64,000 nt of DNA. It comes from Streptomyces parvus (GTDB taxonomy: Bacteria > Actinomycetota > Actinomycetes > Streptomycetales > Streptomycetaceae). The notes under the pieces were generated by a model that had not been told where the DNA came from, searched no databases, and was given only the letters and a program-made list of their open reading frames with translations. The translations under genes were made by a program, and so were the position numbers. Location of the stretch: positions 434,001 through 498,000 of the forward strand of contig NZ_BMRY01000002.1 in NCBI RefSeq assembly GCF_014648875.1, read 5' to 3'. Of this stretch, positions 43,710-52,184 are shown piece after piece. Position 1 is the stretch's first letter; every line of letters begins with the position of its first letter.

Positions 43710-45152
43710 TCACGCCGCCCGGGGCAGGCTTCCCTCATGAGTGCCCGGGACGGCCAGGTCGGTGAGGATCGCCTCCGCGGCCCGGCGGCCCGAGTGCAGC
43801 GCGCCCTGGACCGTGCTCGTGTCGCGGTGGTCGCCGCACACGTACAGCCCGGCCAGCACCCGCACCGGGCGGCGCGGATCGTGCGGGGCCTCCATCGCGG
43901 GCACCGCCTCCGGGTCGTGATGGGCCGCCAGCAGCTCCCAGCCGTTTGTGGCGACGCCGTACAGCGCCGCCAGATGCGCCCGCACCGAGCGGTCCAGGTC
44001 CGGCGGCGGGGTCCCGAGCACCGTCGAGGTGATCAGCGCCCGGCCCTCCGGCGCACGCGAGGGGTCCACCTCGCTCATCACCGAGGTGTACGCCACCGGG
44101 CCCGACCGGTCGCCGTCCAGCACCAGCGACCTGCCCGTGGGCGGCGCGGCCGGCGCCGTGTGGTGAAGGACCGTCACCGGGCGGAAGGACGGCACCCGCA
44201 GCCCGGGCAGCAGCTCGGCCGCGGCGCCCGCCCCGGTCGCCAGCAGCAGGGAGCGGCACCCCAGCTCGCCGTGCTCCTTGGTGCGTACGGAGGTGATGTC
44301 GGCGGCCGTCACATGCACCCCGGTCCGGACCGTGTCCGGCGGCAGCGCGGCCGCCAGCAGTTCCGGCAGCGCGGCCGATCCGCCCGCCGGTACGCACAGG
44401 CCGCCGCGCGCGTAGTCCCGCAGCGCCAGATCGGCGGACCGGCTCGACGTGGTGAGGGCCGGGTCGCTGAGCAGCGCGGCGAGCAGCGGGCGCAGGATGC
44501 CGTCCACCGTACGGCCGGGCAGCCCCACGCCCGCCAGGGCCTCGGCGGCGAGACGCTCCGGCCGGGCCAGCAGCCGGGCCTCCGGGGTGAGGGCCAGCCG
44601 GTGCAGCGCCGCGCCCAGCCGGGCCCGGTCGATCGCGCCGGTCACCACCCCGCCCCGGCCGCCACCCCGCCCCGGAGCACCGGGCTCGTGCCCGTACGCG
44701 CCGTGCGCCGAACCGGCGGCCCCGGAGACCGCAGGAGCCCCGGAAGCCGCGGAGCCCCGGAGAGCGCGGGGCGTGCGCGGAGCGCGATGGACCCAGGGGG
44801 CGCTCGATCGGGTGCGTGCTGCCCTGAGTGCGCCCCTCGCGCTCCGTATGTCGCCGGTGAGATGGCGGCGCCCCTCGCTGTGCACCAGGACCCCCGGCGC
44901 GAACTCCCGCAGCTCCGGGGTGCCGAGCCCCGGGGTGCCGGTCAGCTCGGGCCAGGAGGTGCAGAGCAGCGGGCCGAGGCGGTCGAGCCGGAACCCGTCC
45001 ACCTCGTCGGTGGCGAGCCGCCCGCCCACCCGGGGCGCGGCCTCCAGGACACTGACGCCGAGCCCTGCCCCGGTCAGCAGGTGGGCCGCTGACAGGCCGG
45101 CTATTCCGGCCCCGATGATGATCACGTCTGCGTGATGTGCCGTGCTGCGCAC
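43710..45152 (-). CDS. FAD-dependent amine-oxidase/protoporphyrinogen-oxidase-like oxidoreductase
   Basis: 480 residues. ADVIIIGAGIAGLSAAHLL (GxGxxG) and EAAPRVGGRLATDEVDGFRLDRL at the N-terminus are the FAD-binding motifs of the amine oxidase/phytoene desaturase superfamily. LYVCGDHRDTSTVQGALHSGRRAA at the C-terminus is the second FAD contact. Residues about 110-170 are an Ala/Gly/Arg/Pro-rich insert of low complexity. GTG 45152 follows GGGGAGGGG. Clustering with an epimerase and lip genes is conserved in actinobacteria but gives no substrate. Confidence 0.92.
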   Translation of the reverse strand: MRSTAHHADVIIIGAGIAGLSAAHLLTGAGLGVSVLEAAPRVGGRLATDEVDGFRLDRLGPLLCTSWPELTGTPGLGTPELREFAPGVLVHSEGRRHLTGDIRSARGALRAARTRSSAPWVHRAPRTPRALRGSAASGAPAVSGAAGSAHGAYGHEPGAPGRGGGRGGVVTGAIDRARLGAALHRLALTPEARLLARPERLAAEALAGVGLPGRTVDGILRPLLAALLSDPALTTSSRSADLALRDYARGGLCVPAGGSAALPELLAAALPPDTVRTGVHVTAADITSVRTKEHGELGCRSLLLATGAGAAAELLPGLRVPSFRPVTVLHHTAPAAPPTGRSLVLDGDRSGPVAYTSVMSEVDPSRAPEGRALITSTVLGTPPPDLDRSVRAHLAALYGVATNGWELLAAHHDPEAVPAMEAPHDPRRPVRVLAGLYVCGDHRDTSTVQGALHSGRRAAEAILTDLAVPGTHEGSLPRAA

Positions 45153-45311
45153 GTGCCCCTCCCCGAGTCGGTGCGACTGGTGGGGGGTTCTTGCCCCCAA
45201 CAGGCCCCCGGAAAGCCGGAGTTCGCATCGAGGCTAGGAGGATGGCTGATACTCGGTCAGACGCGCGCCGGGGAGCACCGGGGCACGGGGTCGCACACGG
45301 GTCCGCCCGGA

Positions 45312-46211
45312 TCAGCGCAGTGCGGCGCGGATCGCCCCGTCGATGTCGGGGAAGGCGAACGAGAAGCCGGAGTCCAGCAGCTTCGCCGGGATCACCCGCT
45401 GACTGCCCAGCACGTCCTCCGCGAACTCCCCGAGCACCAGCTTCAGCGCGGGCGCCGGCGCCGGGAACAGCGTGGGGCGGCGCAGCACCCGGCCCATGGC
45501 GGCGGTCACCTCGGCGTTGGTGACCGGCCTCGGCCCGGTCAGGTTCACCGGCCCGGCCAGCGACTCCGTGTCCAGGATGTGGCGCAGCGCCGCGACATGG
45601 TCGTGCAGGGCGATGAAGCTCCAGTACTGGCGGCCGTTGCCCAGCTTCCCGCCGAGGCCCGCCTTGAACAGCGGGAAGAGCCGGCCCCAGGCGCCGCCCT
45701 CGCGCCCGACGACCAGCCCGGTCCGGGCGTGCACGGTGCGCACCCCCGCCTCCTCGGCGGCGGCGGTGGCCGCTTCCCACTCCTCGCAGACCGACGGGAG
45801 GAACCCGTGCCCGGGCGGCGCGCTCTCGTCCACCGGGGAGCTCCCGGTGTCGCCGTAGAAGCCGATCGCGGACCCGGAGAGCAGGACCCGGGGCGGGGTG
45901 TCGAGCGAGGCGACCGCCTCGGCGACGGCGGCGGTTCCCAGGACCCGGCTGTCCCGGATCTCCCGCTTGTAGTCCTCGGTCCAGCGGTGGTCGCCCACCC
46001 CCGCCCCGGCCAGGTGCACGATCGCGTCGCAGCCGACGAGGCCGGCCACGTCCACGTAACCCCGCTGGGGGTCCCACTCGACCTCGTCGCCGGTTCTGGC
46101 GGGCCGTCGCACCAGGCGGGCCACCTCGTGCCCGTCGGCGCGCAGCGAGCGCACCAGCGCCGCTCCGATGAGTCCGGACGATCCGCTGACGGCGATACGG
46201 GAGCTCGGCAT
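45312..46211 (-). CDS. TIGR01777 / SDR39U1-type NAD(P)-binding epimerase
   Basis: 299 residues. IAVSGSSGLIGAALVRSL is the GxxGxxG cofactor site, IVHLAGAGV the next SDR motif, LLSGSAIGFYGDTGS the Ser/YxxxK-like catalytic region and a C-terminal DUF1731 segment FAEDVLGSQRVIPAKLLDSGFSFAFPDI. These are conserved in bacteria and plants, with roles near cell division or pigment synthesis, but the reaction is unknown. The gene is next to lipB in Mycobacterium tuberculosis (Rv2216), as here within a few genes. Confidence 0.93.
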   Translation of the reverse strand: MPSSRIAVSGSSGLIGAALVRSLRADGHEVARLVRRPARTGDEVEWDPQRGYVDVAGLVGCDAIVHLAGAGVGDHRWTEDYKREIRDSRVLGTAAVAEAVASLDTPPRVLLSGSAIGFYGDTGSSPVDESAPPGHGFLPSVCEEWEAATAAAEEAGVRTVHARTGLVVGREGGAWGRLFPLFKAGLGGKLGNGRQYWSFIALHDHVAALRHILDTESLAGPVNLTGPRPVTNAEVTAAMGRVLRRPTLFPAPAPALKLVLGEFAEDVLGSQRVIPAKLLDSGFSFAFPDIDGAIRAALR

Positions 46212-46273
46212 GGGCCCATCCTGCCCCATCAAACGCCTCGAACACCGGGAACACCCCATGACACAGTGACCCC

Positions 46274-46795
46274 ATGGTCGCCCCCGTACTCCGCCCCGTC
46301 CGCCCCGCCGTACCCGCCGACGACGACGCGCTCGCCGAACTCGACCGGTCCACCTGGTCGACGCTGCACGCGGTCCTGCCGAGGCCGGCGCCTCCGTACG
46401 AGCCCTTCTTCGACGAGGGGCACGGGCCGGAGGACTTCCTCGTGGTGGAGGCGGAGACGCCGGACGGGCAGGCGGGCATCGCCGGGTACATCCGGCTCGT
46501 CCCGCCCACCCCCCTCGCCTCCAACGCCCACGTCCGCCAGATACGGGGTCTCGCCGTGGCGACCTGGGCGCGCGGGGCCGGGGTGGGGAGGACCCTGGTG
46601 CGCGCCGCGTGCGCCGAGGCCCGCCGCCAGGGCGCCAACCGGATCACGCTGCGGGTGCTCGGCCACAACACCCCCGCCCGCGCGCTCTACGCCTCCGAGG
46701 GCTTCGCCGTCGAAGGGGTGCTGCCCGGGGAGTTCTTCCTGAACGGGGCCTACGTCGACGACGTCTGCATGGGCCGCTCGCTCGGCCCCGTCTGA
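46274..46795 (+). CDS. GNAT N-acetyltransferase
   Basis: 173 residues. IRGLAVATWARGAGVGRTLVRAACAEAR holds the Q/RxxGxG/A loop for acetyl-CoA, and ANRITLRVLGHNTPARALYASEGFAVEGVLPGEFFLNGAYVDDVCMGR is the C-terminal GNAT signature. The substrate is unknown. It is divergent from the epimerase gene, with only 62 bases between starts. It converges on the DUF4240 gene. Confidence 0.92.
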   Translation: MVAPVLRPVRPAVPADDDALAELDRSTWSTLHAVLPRPAPPYEPFFDEGHGPEDFLVVEAETPDGQAGIAGYIRLVPPTPLASNAHVRQIRGLAVATWARGAGVGRTLVRAACAEARRQGANRITLRVLGHNTPARALYASEGFAVEGVLPGEFFLNGAYVDDVCMGRSLGPV

Positions 46796-46805
46796 CGCCC
46801 CCGGG

Positions 46806-47327
46806 TCAGCGCGGCCCGAAGCGGTCCCACAGCTCGGGGAAGCGGGCGGCGAGCGCCCCCTCGTCCTCGAAGTCGACCGGGTTGCCCAGCGGCTCGGCGG
46901 GCTGCGGCGGCAGCCCCAGGTCGGGCGCGACCACGCCGGTGAGCTGTTCGTACGCCTCGTCGGCCGCGTAGCCCAGCTCCTCGCCGTCCCCGTCGATCTC
47001 CTCGTCGAAGTCGTCCAGCAGCTCCGCCAGGGCGTCCGGATCGTGCAGCGCCCCCTCGAAGACCTCCCGGCCCTGGCCGATCAGCCAGCAGCGGAACCAG
47101 TCGAAGGCGTCGTCGCTCGCCCCGCCCAGCAGCACGGCAGCGGCGCCCCACAGGTCCCAGGCGTAGGCGCGGTTGTAGCGGGCCTCGAAGTGCCGGGCGA
47201 AGTCCAGCACGGAATCGGGATCGAGCTGCGTCAGCCGTTCCACCAGCAGGTCGGCATGGTCCTCGGGGTCGCCGTCGGCGGCCTCGCGGGTGCTGTCGAT
47301 GATCTCCCAGAATTCCGTTTCGTCCAT
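46806..47327 (-). CDS. DUF4240 protein
   Basis: 173 residues starting at ATG 47327 (MDETEFWEIIDSTREA). FARHFEARYNRAYAWDLWGAAAVLLGGASDDAFDWFRCWLIGQGREVFEGALHDPDALAEL is the DUF4240 core: acidic, aromatic and helical. DUF4240 occurs widely in Streptomyces and is often near toxin-like or regulatory genes, but its function is unknown. The gene precedes the WYL regulator gene in the transcription-reverse order, both on the minus strand, 62 bases apart. Confidence 0.92.
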   Translation of the reverse strand: MDETEFWEIIDSTREAADGDPEDHADLLVERLTQLDPDSVLDFARHFEARYNRAYAWDLWGAAAVLLGGASDDAFDWFRCWLIGQGREVFEGALHDPDALAELLDDFDEEIDGDGEELGYAADEAYEQLTGVVAPDLGLPPQPAEPLGNPVDFEDEGALAARFPELWDRFGPR

Positions 47328-47389
47328 CACGGGTCCAGCATCCAGCCTGCCGGGGGCTCCCGCACGCGCAGACGCCGAATTGAAGCCTT

Positions 47390-48373
47390 TCAGCGATACA
47401 ACTCGCGCAGGCGTTCGGCCGCTTCGGTGAACCGCGCCCGCAGCCCCTCGGGCGCCACCACCTCCAACTCGGGCCCCAGCGCCAGCAGCTGGCCGTACGC
47501 CACGTCCAGGGATTCCACCGGCAGCGTCAGCGTCCGCCACCCGTCCGGGCCCGGCTCCGAGGCCTCCGCGAGGGCCGCCGCGGCCGCCGCCCGGTCACCT
47601 GCGTACGCGAGCATCCGCCCACCGCGCTCGGACACCCGTACGGTGACCTCCGTACGCAGCAGGGACCGGGCGAACGCGTCGGCCCGCTCCGTCCAGAACC
47701 CGGGCAGGTCGAAGCCCTCGTCCCGCTCGAAGCGCTCCTCGGCCGCCTCCACGGCGGTGAAGCGGTCGATCCGGTAGACCCGGAAGTCCTCGCCCGCCCG
47801 GGCGCAGAGGTACCAGATCCCCGCCTTGAGGACGAGACCGTACGGAGCGAGCTCCCGCGCCACCTCCGCCCCCGTGTGGTCGCGGCCCCCTCCCCGGCGG
47901 TAGCGGACCCTCAGCAGCCGGTCGTCCCAGACCGCGTCGGCGATCGCCGGCAGCAGCTCGGGGGTCTCCGGCTCGTGGTACCAGGAGGGCGCGTCCAGAT
48001 GGAAGCGGCGGGCGGCGGAGGACGAGGCGTCGCGCAGGGAGGGCATGAGCGCCGCCGACACCTTGAGGCGGGCCGCCGACGCCGCGTCCTCCAGGCCCAT
48101 CTCGCGCAGTGCGGCGGGCAGCCCGGAGAGGAACAGCGCCTCCGCCTCGTCCCGGGCGAGACCGGTCAGCCGGGTGCGGTAGCCGCCGACGAGCCGGTAG
48201 CCGCCGGCCCGGCCGCGCTCCGCGTACACCGGGACGCCCGCGTCGGACAGCGCCTGCGCGTCCCGGGTGACCGTACGCTCCGACACCTCCAGCTCGGCCG
48301 CCAGCTCGGCGGCGGTCATCGCGGGGCGGGCCTGCAGGAGCAGCACCATCTTGATCAGCCGGGCAGCACGCAT
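47390..48373 (-). CDS. WYL-domain transcriptional regulator (DeoR-like HTH)
   Basis: 327 residues. N-terminal winged helix: RLIKMVLLLQARPAMTAAELAAELEVSERTVTRDAQALSDAGVPVYAERGRAGGYRLV. Residues about 140-215 form the WYL domain with RVRYRRGG, PYGLVLKAGIWYLCARA and VYRIDRF, followed by the WCX C-terminal extension. WYL proteins bind ligands or nucleic acids and often control DNA-damage or defence genes. Start ATG 48373. It may control the downstream DUF4240 gene. Close to the aceE terminator, with no defence genes nearby. Confidence 0.93.
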   Translation of the reverse strand: MRAARLIKMVLLLQARPAMTAAELAAELEVSERTVTRDAQALSDAGVPVYAERGRAGGYRLVGGYRTRLTGLARDEAEALFLSGLPAALREMGLEDAASAARLKVSAALMPSLRDASSSAARRFHLDAPSWYHEPETPELLPAIADAVWDDRLLRVRYRRGGGRDHTGAEVARELAPYGLVLKAGIWYLCARAGEDFRVYRIDRFTAVEAAEERFERDEGFDLPGFWTERADAFARSLLRTEVTVRVSERGGRMLAYAGDRAAAAAALAEASEPGPDGWRTLTLPVESLDVAYGQLLALGPELEVVAPEGLRARFTEAAERLRELYR

Positions 48374-48406
48374 GACCCCATTGTGGCGGCGGCGAAAACC
48401 CCCGGC

Positions 48407-48446
48407 CGCCGGGGCGGAAGCGCTGTCGGGCACTTCCGCCCCGGCG
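48407..48446 (-). terminator. aceE terminator
   Basis: Arms 48407-48420 and 48433-48446 are perfect 14-bp complements with a 12-base loop, 26 bases after the aceE stop and before the WYL gene. Confidence 0.85.
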
Positions 48447-48472
48447 ACCGGGGGTCAGGTCACGCCGACGGC

Positions 48473-51145
48473 TCAGAGGCCGTAGCGCTCCCGGGCCTCC
48501 TTGACCGCCGAGGCCGGGACCTCGCCGCGCTTGGCGAGCTGGGCCAGCGAGGCCACCACGATCGACTGCGCGTCGACACCGAAGTGGCGGCGGGCCGCGT
48601 CGCGGGTGTCGGAGAGGCCGAAGCCGTCCGTACCGAGCGAGGACCAGTCCTGCTCCACCCACTGGCTGATCTGGTCCGGGACCTGGCGCATCCAGTCGCT
48701 GACCGCGAGCACCGGGCCCGGCGCGCCGGAGAGCGCCTGCGTCACGTACGGCACCTGCTGCTCACCGCGGAGCAGCGCCTCGTCGGCCGCCAGCGCGTCG
48801 CGGCGCAGCTCGCCCCACGAGGTGGCCGACCAGACGTCGGCCGTGACGCCCCAGTCGGCGGCCAGCAACTCCTGGGCCTCCAGGGCCCAGTGGATCGCCG
48901 TACCGGAGGCCAGCAGCTGGAGGCGCGGCGCGTCCGCCGAGGCCGGGGTGCCCTCCTTGAAGCGGTACAGGCCCTTGACGATGCCCTCCTCGACGCCCTC
49001 GGGCATCGCGGGCTGGGGCTTCGGCTCGTTGTAGACCGTCAGGTAGTAGAAGACGTCCTCGGCGTCGGGGCCGTACATCCGGCGCAGACCGTCCTTGACG
49101 ATCACCGCCACCTCGTACGCGAACGCCGGGTCGTAGTTGAGCGAGGCCGGGTTGGTGGCCGCGATCAGGTGCGAGTGGCCGTCCGCGTGCTGGAGGCCCT
49201 CACCCGTCAGGGTCGTCCGGCCCGCCGTGGCGCCGACGATGAAGCCCTTGCCGAGCTGGTCGGCGAGCTGCCACATCTGGTCGCCGGTGCGCTGCCAGCC
49301 GAACATCGAGTAGAAGATGTAGAACGGGATCATCGTCTCGCCGTGCGTCGCGTACGACGTGGCGGCGGCGATGAAGTCGGCCATGGCGCCGGCCTCGGTG
49401 ATCCCCTCGTTGAGGATCTGGCCGTCCTTGGCCTCCTTGTAGTACATCAGCTGGTCGCGGTCGACCGGGTCGTACGTCTGGCCCAGCGGCGAGTAGATGC
49501 CGGCCGACGGGAACAGCGACTCCATACCGAAGGTACGGGCCTCGTCCGGGACGATCGGCACCCAGCGCTTGCCGGTCTCCTTGTCCCGCATCAGGTCCTT
49601 CACCAGGCGGACGAACGCCATGGTGGTGGCCATCTCCTGCTTGCCGGACCCCTTGTACAGGGCCTTGAACGCACGCTCCTCGGGCTGCGGCAGCGGAGCC
49701 GAGGCGTGCAGCCGGCGGGCCGGGGCGGGGCCGCCGAGCGCGGCGCGGCGCTCCTGGAGGTAGCGGACCTCGGGGGAGTCGGCGCCCGGGTGGCCGTAGG
49801 GGACCAGGCCGTCCTGGAAGGCGCTGTCGGGGATCGGGAGGCCGAGCAGCTCGCGCATGCCCTTGAACTCGTCGATCGACAGCTTCTTCATCTGGTGGTT
49901 GGCGTTCTTGGACTCGAAGCCCTTGCCGAGCGTGTAGCCCTTGACCGTCTGGGCCAGGATCACGGTCGGCGCGCCCTTGTGCTCGACGGCCGCCTTGTAC
50001 GCCGCGTAGACCTTGCGGGCCTCGTGGCCGCCGCGCGAGGTGTAGAAACACTCGGCGATCTTCGCGTCGGTGAGCAGTTTCGCCAGCTCGACGAGGGCGG
50101 GCTCGGTGCCGAAGAAGTGCTCGCGGATGTAGGCGACGTCGCGGGTGGCGTACGTCTGGAACTGCGCGTCCGGGACCTCGCGCAGGCGGCGCAGCAGCGC
50201 ACCCTGGGTGTCCAGCTGGAGCAGCTCGTCCCAGGCGTTGCCCCAGAGCGTCTTGACGACGTTCCAGCCGGCCCCGCGGAACTGCGCCTCCAGCTCCTGG
50301 ACCACGCGGAAGTTGGCGCGGACCGGGCCGTCGAGGCGCTGCAGGTTGCAGTTGATGACGAAGGTCAGGTTGTCGAGCTGCTCACGGGCCGCGAGGGCCA
50401 GGGCGGCGGTCGACTCGGGCTCGTCCATCTCGCCGTCGCCCAGGAAGGCCCAGACGTGCGAGTTGGCGGTGTCCTTGATGGAGCGGTTGGCCAGATAGCG
50501 GTTGAAGCGCGCCTGGTAGATGGCCGAGAGCGGGCCGAGGCCCATCGACACGGTGGGGAACTCCCACAGCCAGGGCAGCCGCCGCGGGTGCGGGTAGGAG
50601 GGCAGGCCCTCGCCACCGGACTCCTGGCGGAAGTTGTCGAGGTGCTGCTCGGTGAGCCGCCCGTCGAGGAAGGCGCGGGCGTAGATGCCGGGGGAGGCGT
50701 GGCCCTGGATGTAGAGCTGGTCGCCGGAGCCGTCCCCCTCCTTGCCGCGGAAGAAGTGGTTGAAGCCGGTCTCGTAGAGCCAGGCCGCCGAGGCGAAGGT
50801 GGCGATGTGGCCGCCGACCCCGTACCGGGCGCCCCGGGTCACCATCGCGGCCGCGTTCCAGCGGTTCCACGCGGTGATCTTCGACTCCATCTCCAGGTCG
50901 CCGTCGAACGCGGGCTCGGCGGCGGTCGGGATGGTGTTGACGTAATCGGTCTCCAGCAGCTTGGGCAGCGCGAGACCGGCGCCCTCGGCGTGCTGCAGCG
51001 AGCGGCGCATCAGGTACGCGGCGCGGTGCGGGCCGGCAGCCTTGGTGACGGCGTCCAGGGAGGCCGCCCATTCGGCGGTCTCCTCGGGGTCACGGTCCGG
51101 GAGCTGGTCGAGCTCGCTCGGAAGCTTTCCTACGGGGTCGGTCAT
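48473..51145 (-). CDS. aceE: Pyruvate dehydrogenase E1, homodimeric
   Basis: 890 residues, the length of homodimeric E1. It decarboxylates pyruvate with thiamine diphosphate and acetylates E2-bound lipoate. TPP-binding motif GDGEMDEPESTAALALA...NLTFVINCNLQ (GDG-x~27-NN type) lies near residue 235-275; the C-terminal half holds transketolase-like pyrimidine-binding and C domains. The start ATG 51145 gives MTDPVGKLPSELDQ. It is transcribed alone, from the promoter at 51231-51260 and with a terminator after it. It functions with the E2 and Lpd genes 1-6 kb upstream in the same direction. Confidence 0.97.
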   Translation of the reverse strand: MTDPVGKLPSELDQLPDRDPEETAEWAASLDAVTKAAGPHRAAYLMRRSLQHAEGAGLALPKLLETDYVNTIPTAAEPAFDGDLEMESKITAWNRWNAAAMVTRGARYGVGGHIATFASAAWLYETGFNHFFRGKEGDGSGDQLYIQGHASPGIYARAFLDGRLTEQHLDNFRQESGGEGLPSYPHPRRLPWLWEFPTVSMGLGPLSAIYQARFNRYLANRSIKDTANSHVWAFLGDGEMDEPESTAALALAAREQLDNLTFVINCNLQRLDGPVRANFRVVQELEAQFRGAGWNVVKTLWGNAWDELLQLDTQGALLRRLREVPDAQFQTYATRDVAYIREHFFGTEPALVELAKLLTDAKIAECFYTSRGGHEARKVYAAYKAAVEHKGAPTVILAQTVKGYTLGKGFESKNANHQMKKLSIDEFKGMRELLGLPIPDSAFQDGLVPYGHPGADSPEVRYLQERRAALGGPAPARRLHASAPLPQPEERAFKALYKGSGKQEMATTMAFVRLVKDLMRDKETGKRWVPIVPDEARTFGMESLFPSAGIYSPLGQTYDPVDRDQLMYYKEAKDGQILNEGITEAGAMADFIAAATSYATHGETMIPFYIFYSMFGWQRTGDQMWQLADQLGKGFIVGATAGRTTLTGEGLQHADGHSHLIAATNPASLNYDPAFAYEVAVIVKDGLRRMYGPDAEDVFYYLTVYNEPKPQPAMPEGVEEGIVKGLYRFKEGTPASADAPRLQLLASGTAIHWALEAQELLAADWGVTADVWSATSWGELRRDALAADEALLRGEQQVPYVTQALSGAPGPVLAVSDWMRQVPDQISQWVEQDWSSLGTDGFGLSDTRDAARRHFGVDAQSIVVASLAQLAKRGEVPASAVKEARERYGL

Positions 51146-51230
51146 GATCGCCGCCTTCCGGAGAGGAGGGGGGTGGAGAAGGCTCTATCTGGCAGGACAG
51201 AGCGATGGGGCCGGTGGGCCCGCGAAATGA

Positions 51231-51260
51231 ACTGTAAGGCGCTGATCGATGATCGATCAA
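51231..51260 (-). promoter_or_regulatory. Candidate aceE promoter overlapped by a 17-bp palindrome
   Basis: On the minus strand, TTGATC (51260-51255) and TACAGT (51236-51231) form a -35/-10 pair 18 bases apart. The perfect palindrome TGATCGAT-G-ATCGATCA (51243-51259) covers the -35 and most of the spacer, so it is positioned as a repressor operator. It lies 86 bases before the aceE start, in an AT-rich patch. Confidence 0.65.
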
Positions 51261-51412
51261 AGGATTGAAGGCAAAACTTCTCGATACGAAGAAAAGTGGC
51301 ATGGGGTGCCTCGAAAAAGGGCACGGAGTGACGCGAAATAGCGCGCAAAAAGGGCGCTGACCTGCACGGAAGAGCAGGTCGCGCGCCAGATGATCGGAGC
51401 TCGCGGCAGCCG

Positions 51413-52036
51413 TCAGGCGCGCGGCGCGCAGCCCAGGACGTGCGCCTTCACCAGGGCCCCGATCTGCGGGTCCTCGGCGAGGAACGCGTCGATGAGCGCC
51501 TGGTGCTCCTCCGCGTACGACTTCTGCACCGTGCCCAGCCAGCGGATCGACAGGGCCGTGAACACCTCGATGCCCAGCCCTTCCCAGGTGTGCAGCAGCA
51601 CCGCGTTCCCGGCGGCCCGCACCATCTCCCGGTGGAAGCCGACCGTGTGCCGCACCTGGGCCTCGCCGTCGGCCAGCCGGTCCGCCTCGTACAGCGCGGC
51701 CACGTGCGGCTCCAGCGCCGAGCAGTCCTGGCCGAGCCGGGGGGCGGCCAGCTCGGCCGCGATCTGCTCCAGGCCGGCCCGGACCGGGTAGCTCTCCTCC
51801 AGGTCGGCGGCGGTCAGATTGCGGACCCGGACGCCCTTGTTGGGGGCCGACTCGATCAGCCGGAGCGTCTCCAGCTCCCGCAGCGCCTCGCGTACCGGGG
51901 TCTGGCTGACCTCCAGCTCGGTGGCGATGCGGCGCTCCACGATCCGCTCGCCCGGCTTCCAGCGCCCGCTGACGATCCCCTCCACGATGTGCTCGCGGAT
52001 CTGTTCGCGCAGCGAGTGGACGACGGGCGGGGTCAT
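51413..52036 (-). CDS. GntR family regulator, FCD type
   Basis: 207 residues. The N-terminal GntR helix-turn-helix reads LREQIREHIVEGIVSGRWKPGERIVERRIATELEVSQTPVREALRELETLRL. The FCD domain (about 80-195) has helices with metal-ligand-like Asp/His (DRLADGEAQVRHTVGFHREMV). FCD proteins sense carboxylic acids such as lactate, pyruvate or glycolate. Its position between aceE and the E2 gene suggests a role in controlling pyruvate dehydrogenase. A candidate operator lies at 52096-52112. Confidence 0.93.
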   Translation of the reverse strand: MTPPVVHSLREQIREHIVEGIVSGRWKPGERIVERRIATELEVSQTPVREALRELETLRLIESAPNKGVRVRNLTAADLEESYPVRAGLEQIAAELAAPRLGQDCSALEPHVAALYEADRLADGEAQVRHTVGFHREMVRAAGNAVLLHTWEGLGIEVFTALSIRWLGTVQKSYAEEHQALIDAFLAEDPQIGALVKAHVLGCAPRA

Positions 52037-52095
52037 GGAGGGCTCCTTCAGGGCAGACCGGTGCTGCCTACATCATCACGGGCGCGGCAGGTCGC

Positions 52096-52112
52096 TTGTG
52101 ATGTTTAGACAA
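52096..52112 (-). promoter_or_regulatory. Candidate GntR operator, TTGT-n9-ACAA
   Basis: TTGTGATGTTTAGACAA has inverted ends TTGT/ACAA separated by 9 bases and lies 60 bases before the GntR start in an AT-rich spot. FCD/FadR-type sites often have such TTGT/ACAA-like ends. The central 9 bases are not symmetric, so this is tentative. Confidence 0.4.
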
Positions 52113-52118
52113 TACGGC

Positions 52119-52155
52119 GGCGCCCCCGCCCGGAAGAGTTCCGGGCGGGGGCGCC
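52119..52155 (-). terminator. Terminator after E2 gene, 17-bp stem
   Basis: Arms 52119-52135 and 52139-52155 are perfect 17-bp complements with a GAG loop, 30 bases past the E2 stop. It ends the lpd-E2 transcript ahead of the GntR promoter. Confidence 0.92.
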
Positions 52156-52184
52156 GCTGGTGAGGCTGGTTGCAGCCGGGGCGT

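Noticed and set aside
47876..51268. Long open frame of about 1130 codons antisense to aceE
   Set aside because: Same GC-bias artefact; no recognisable protein motif.
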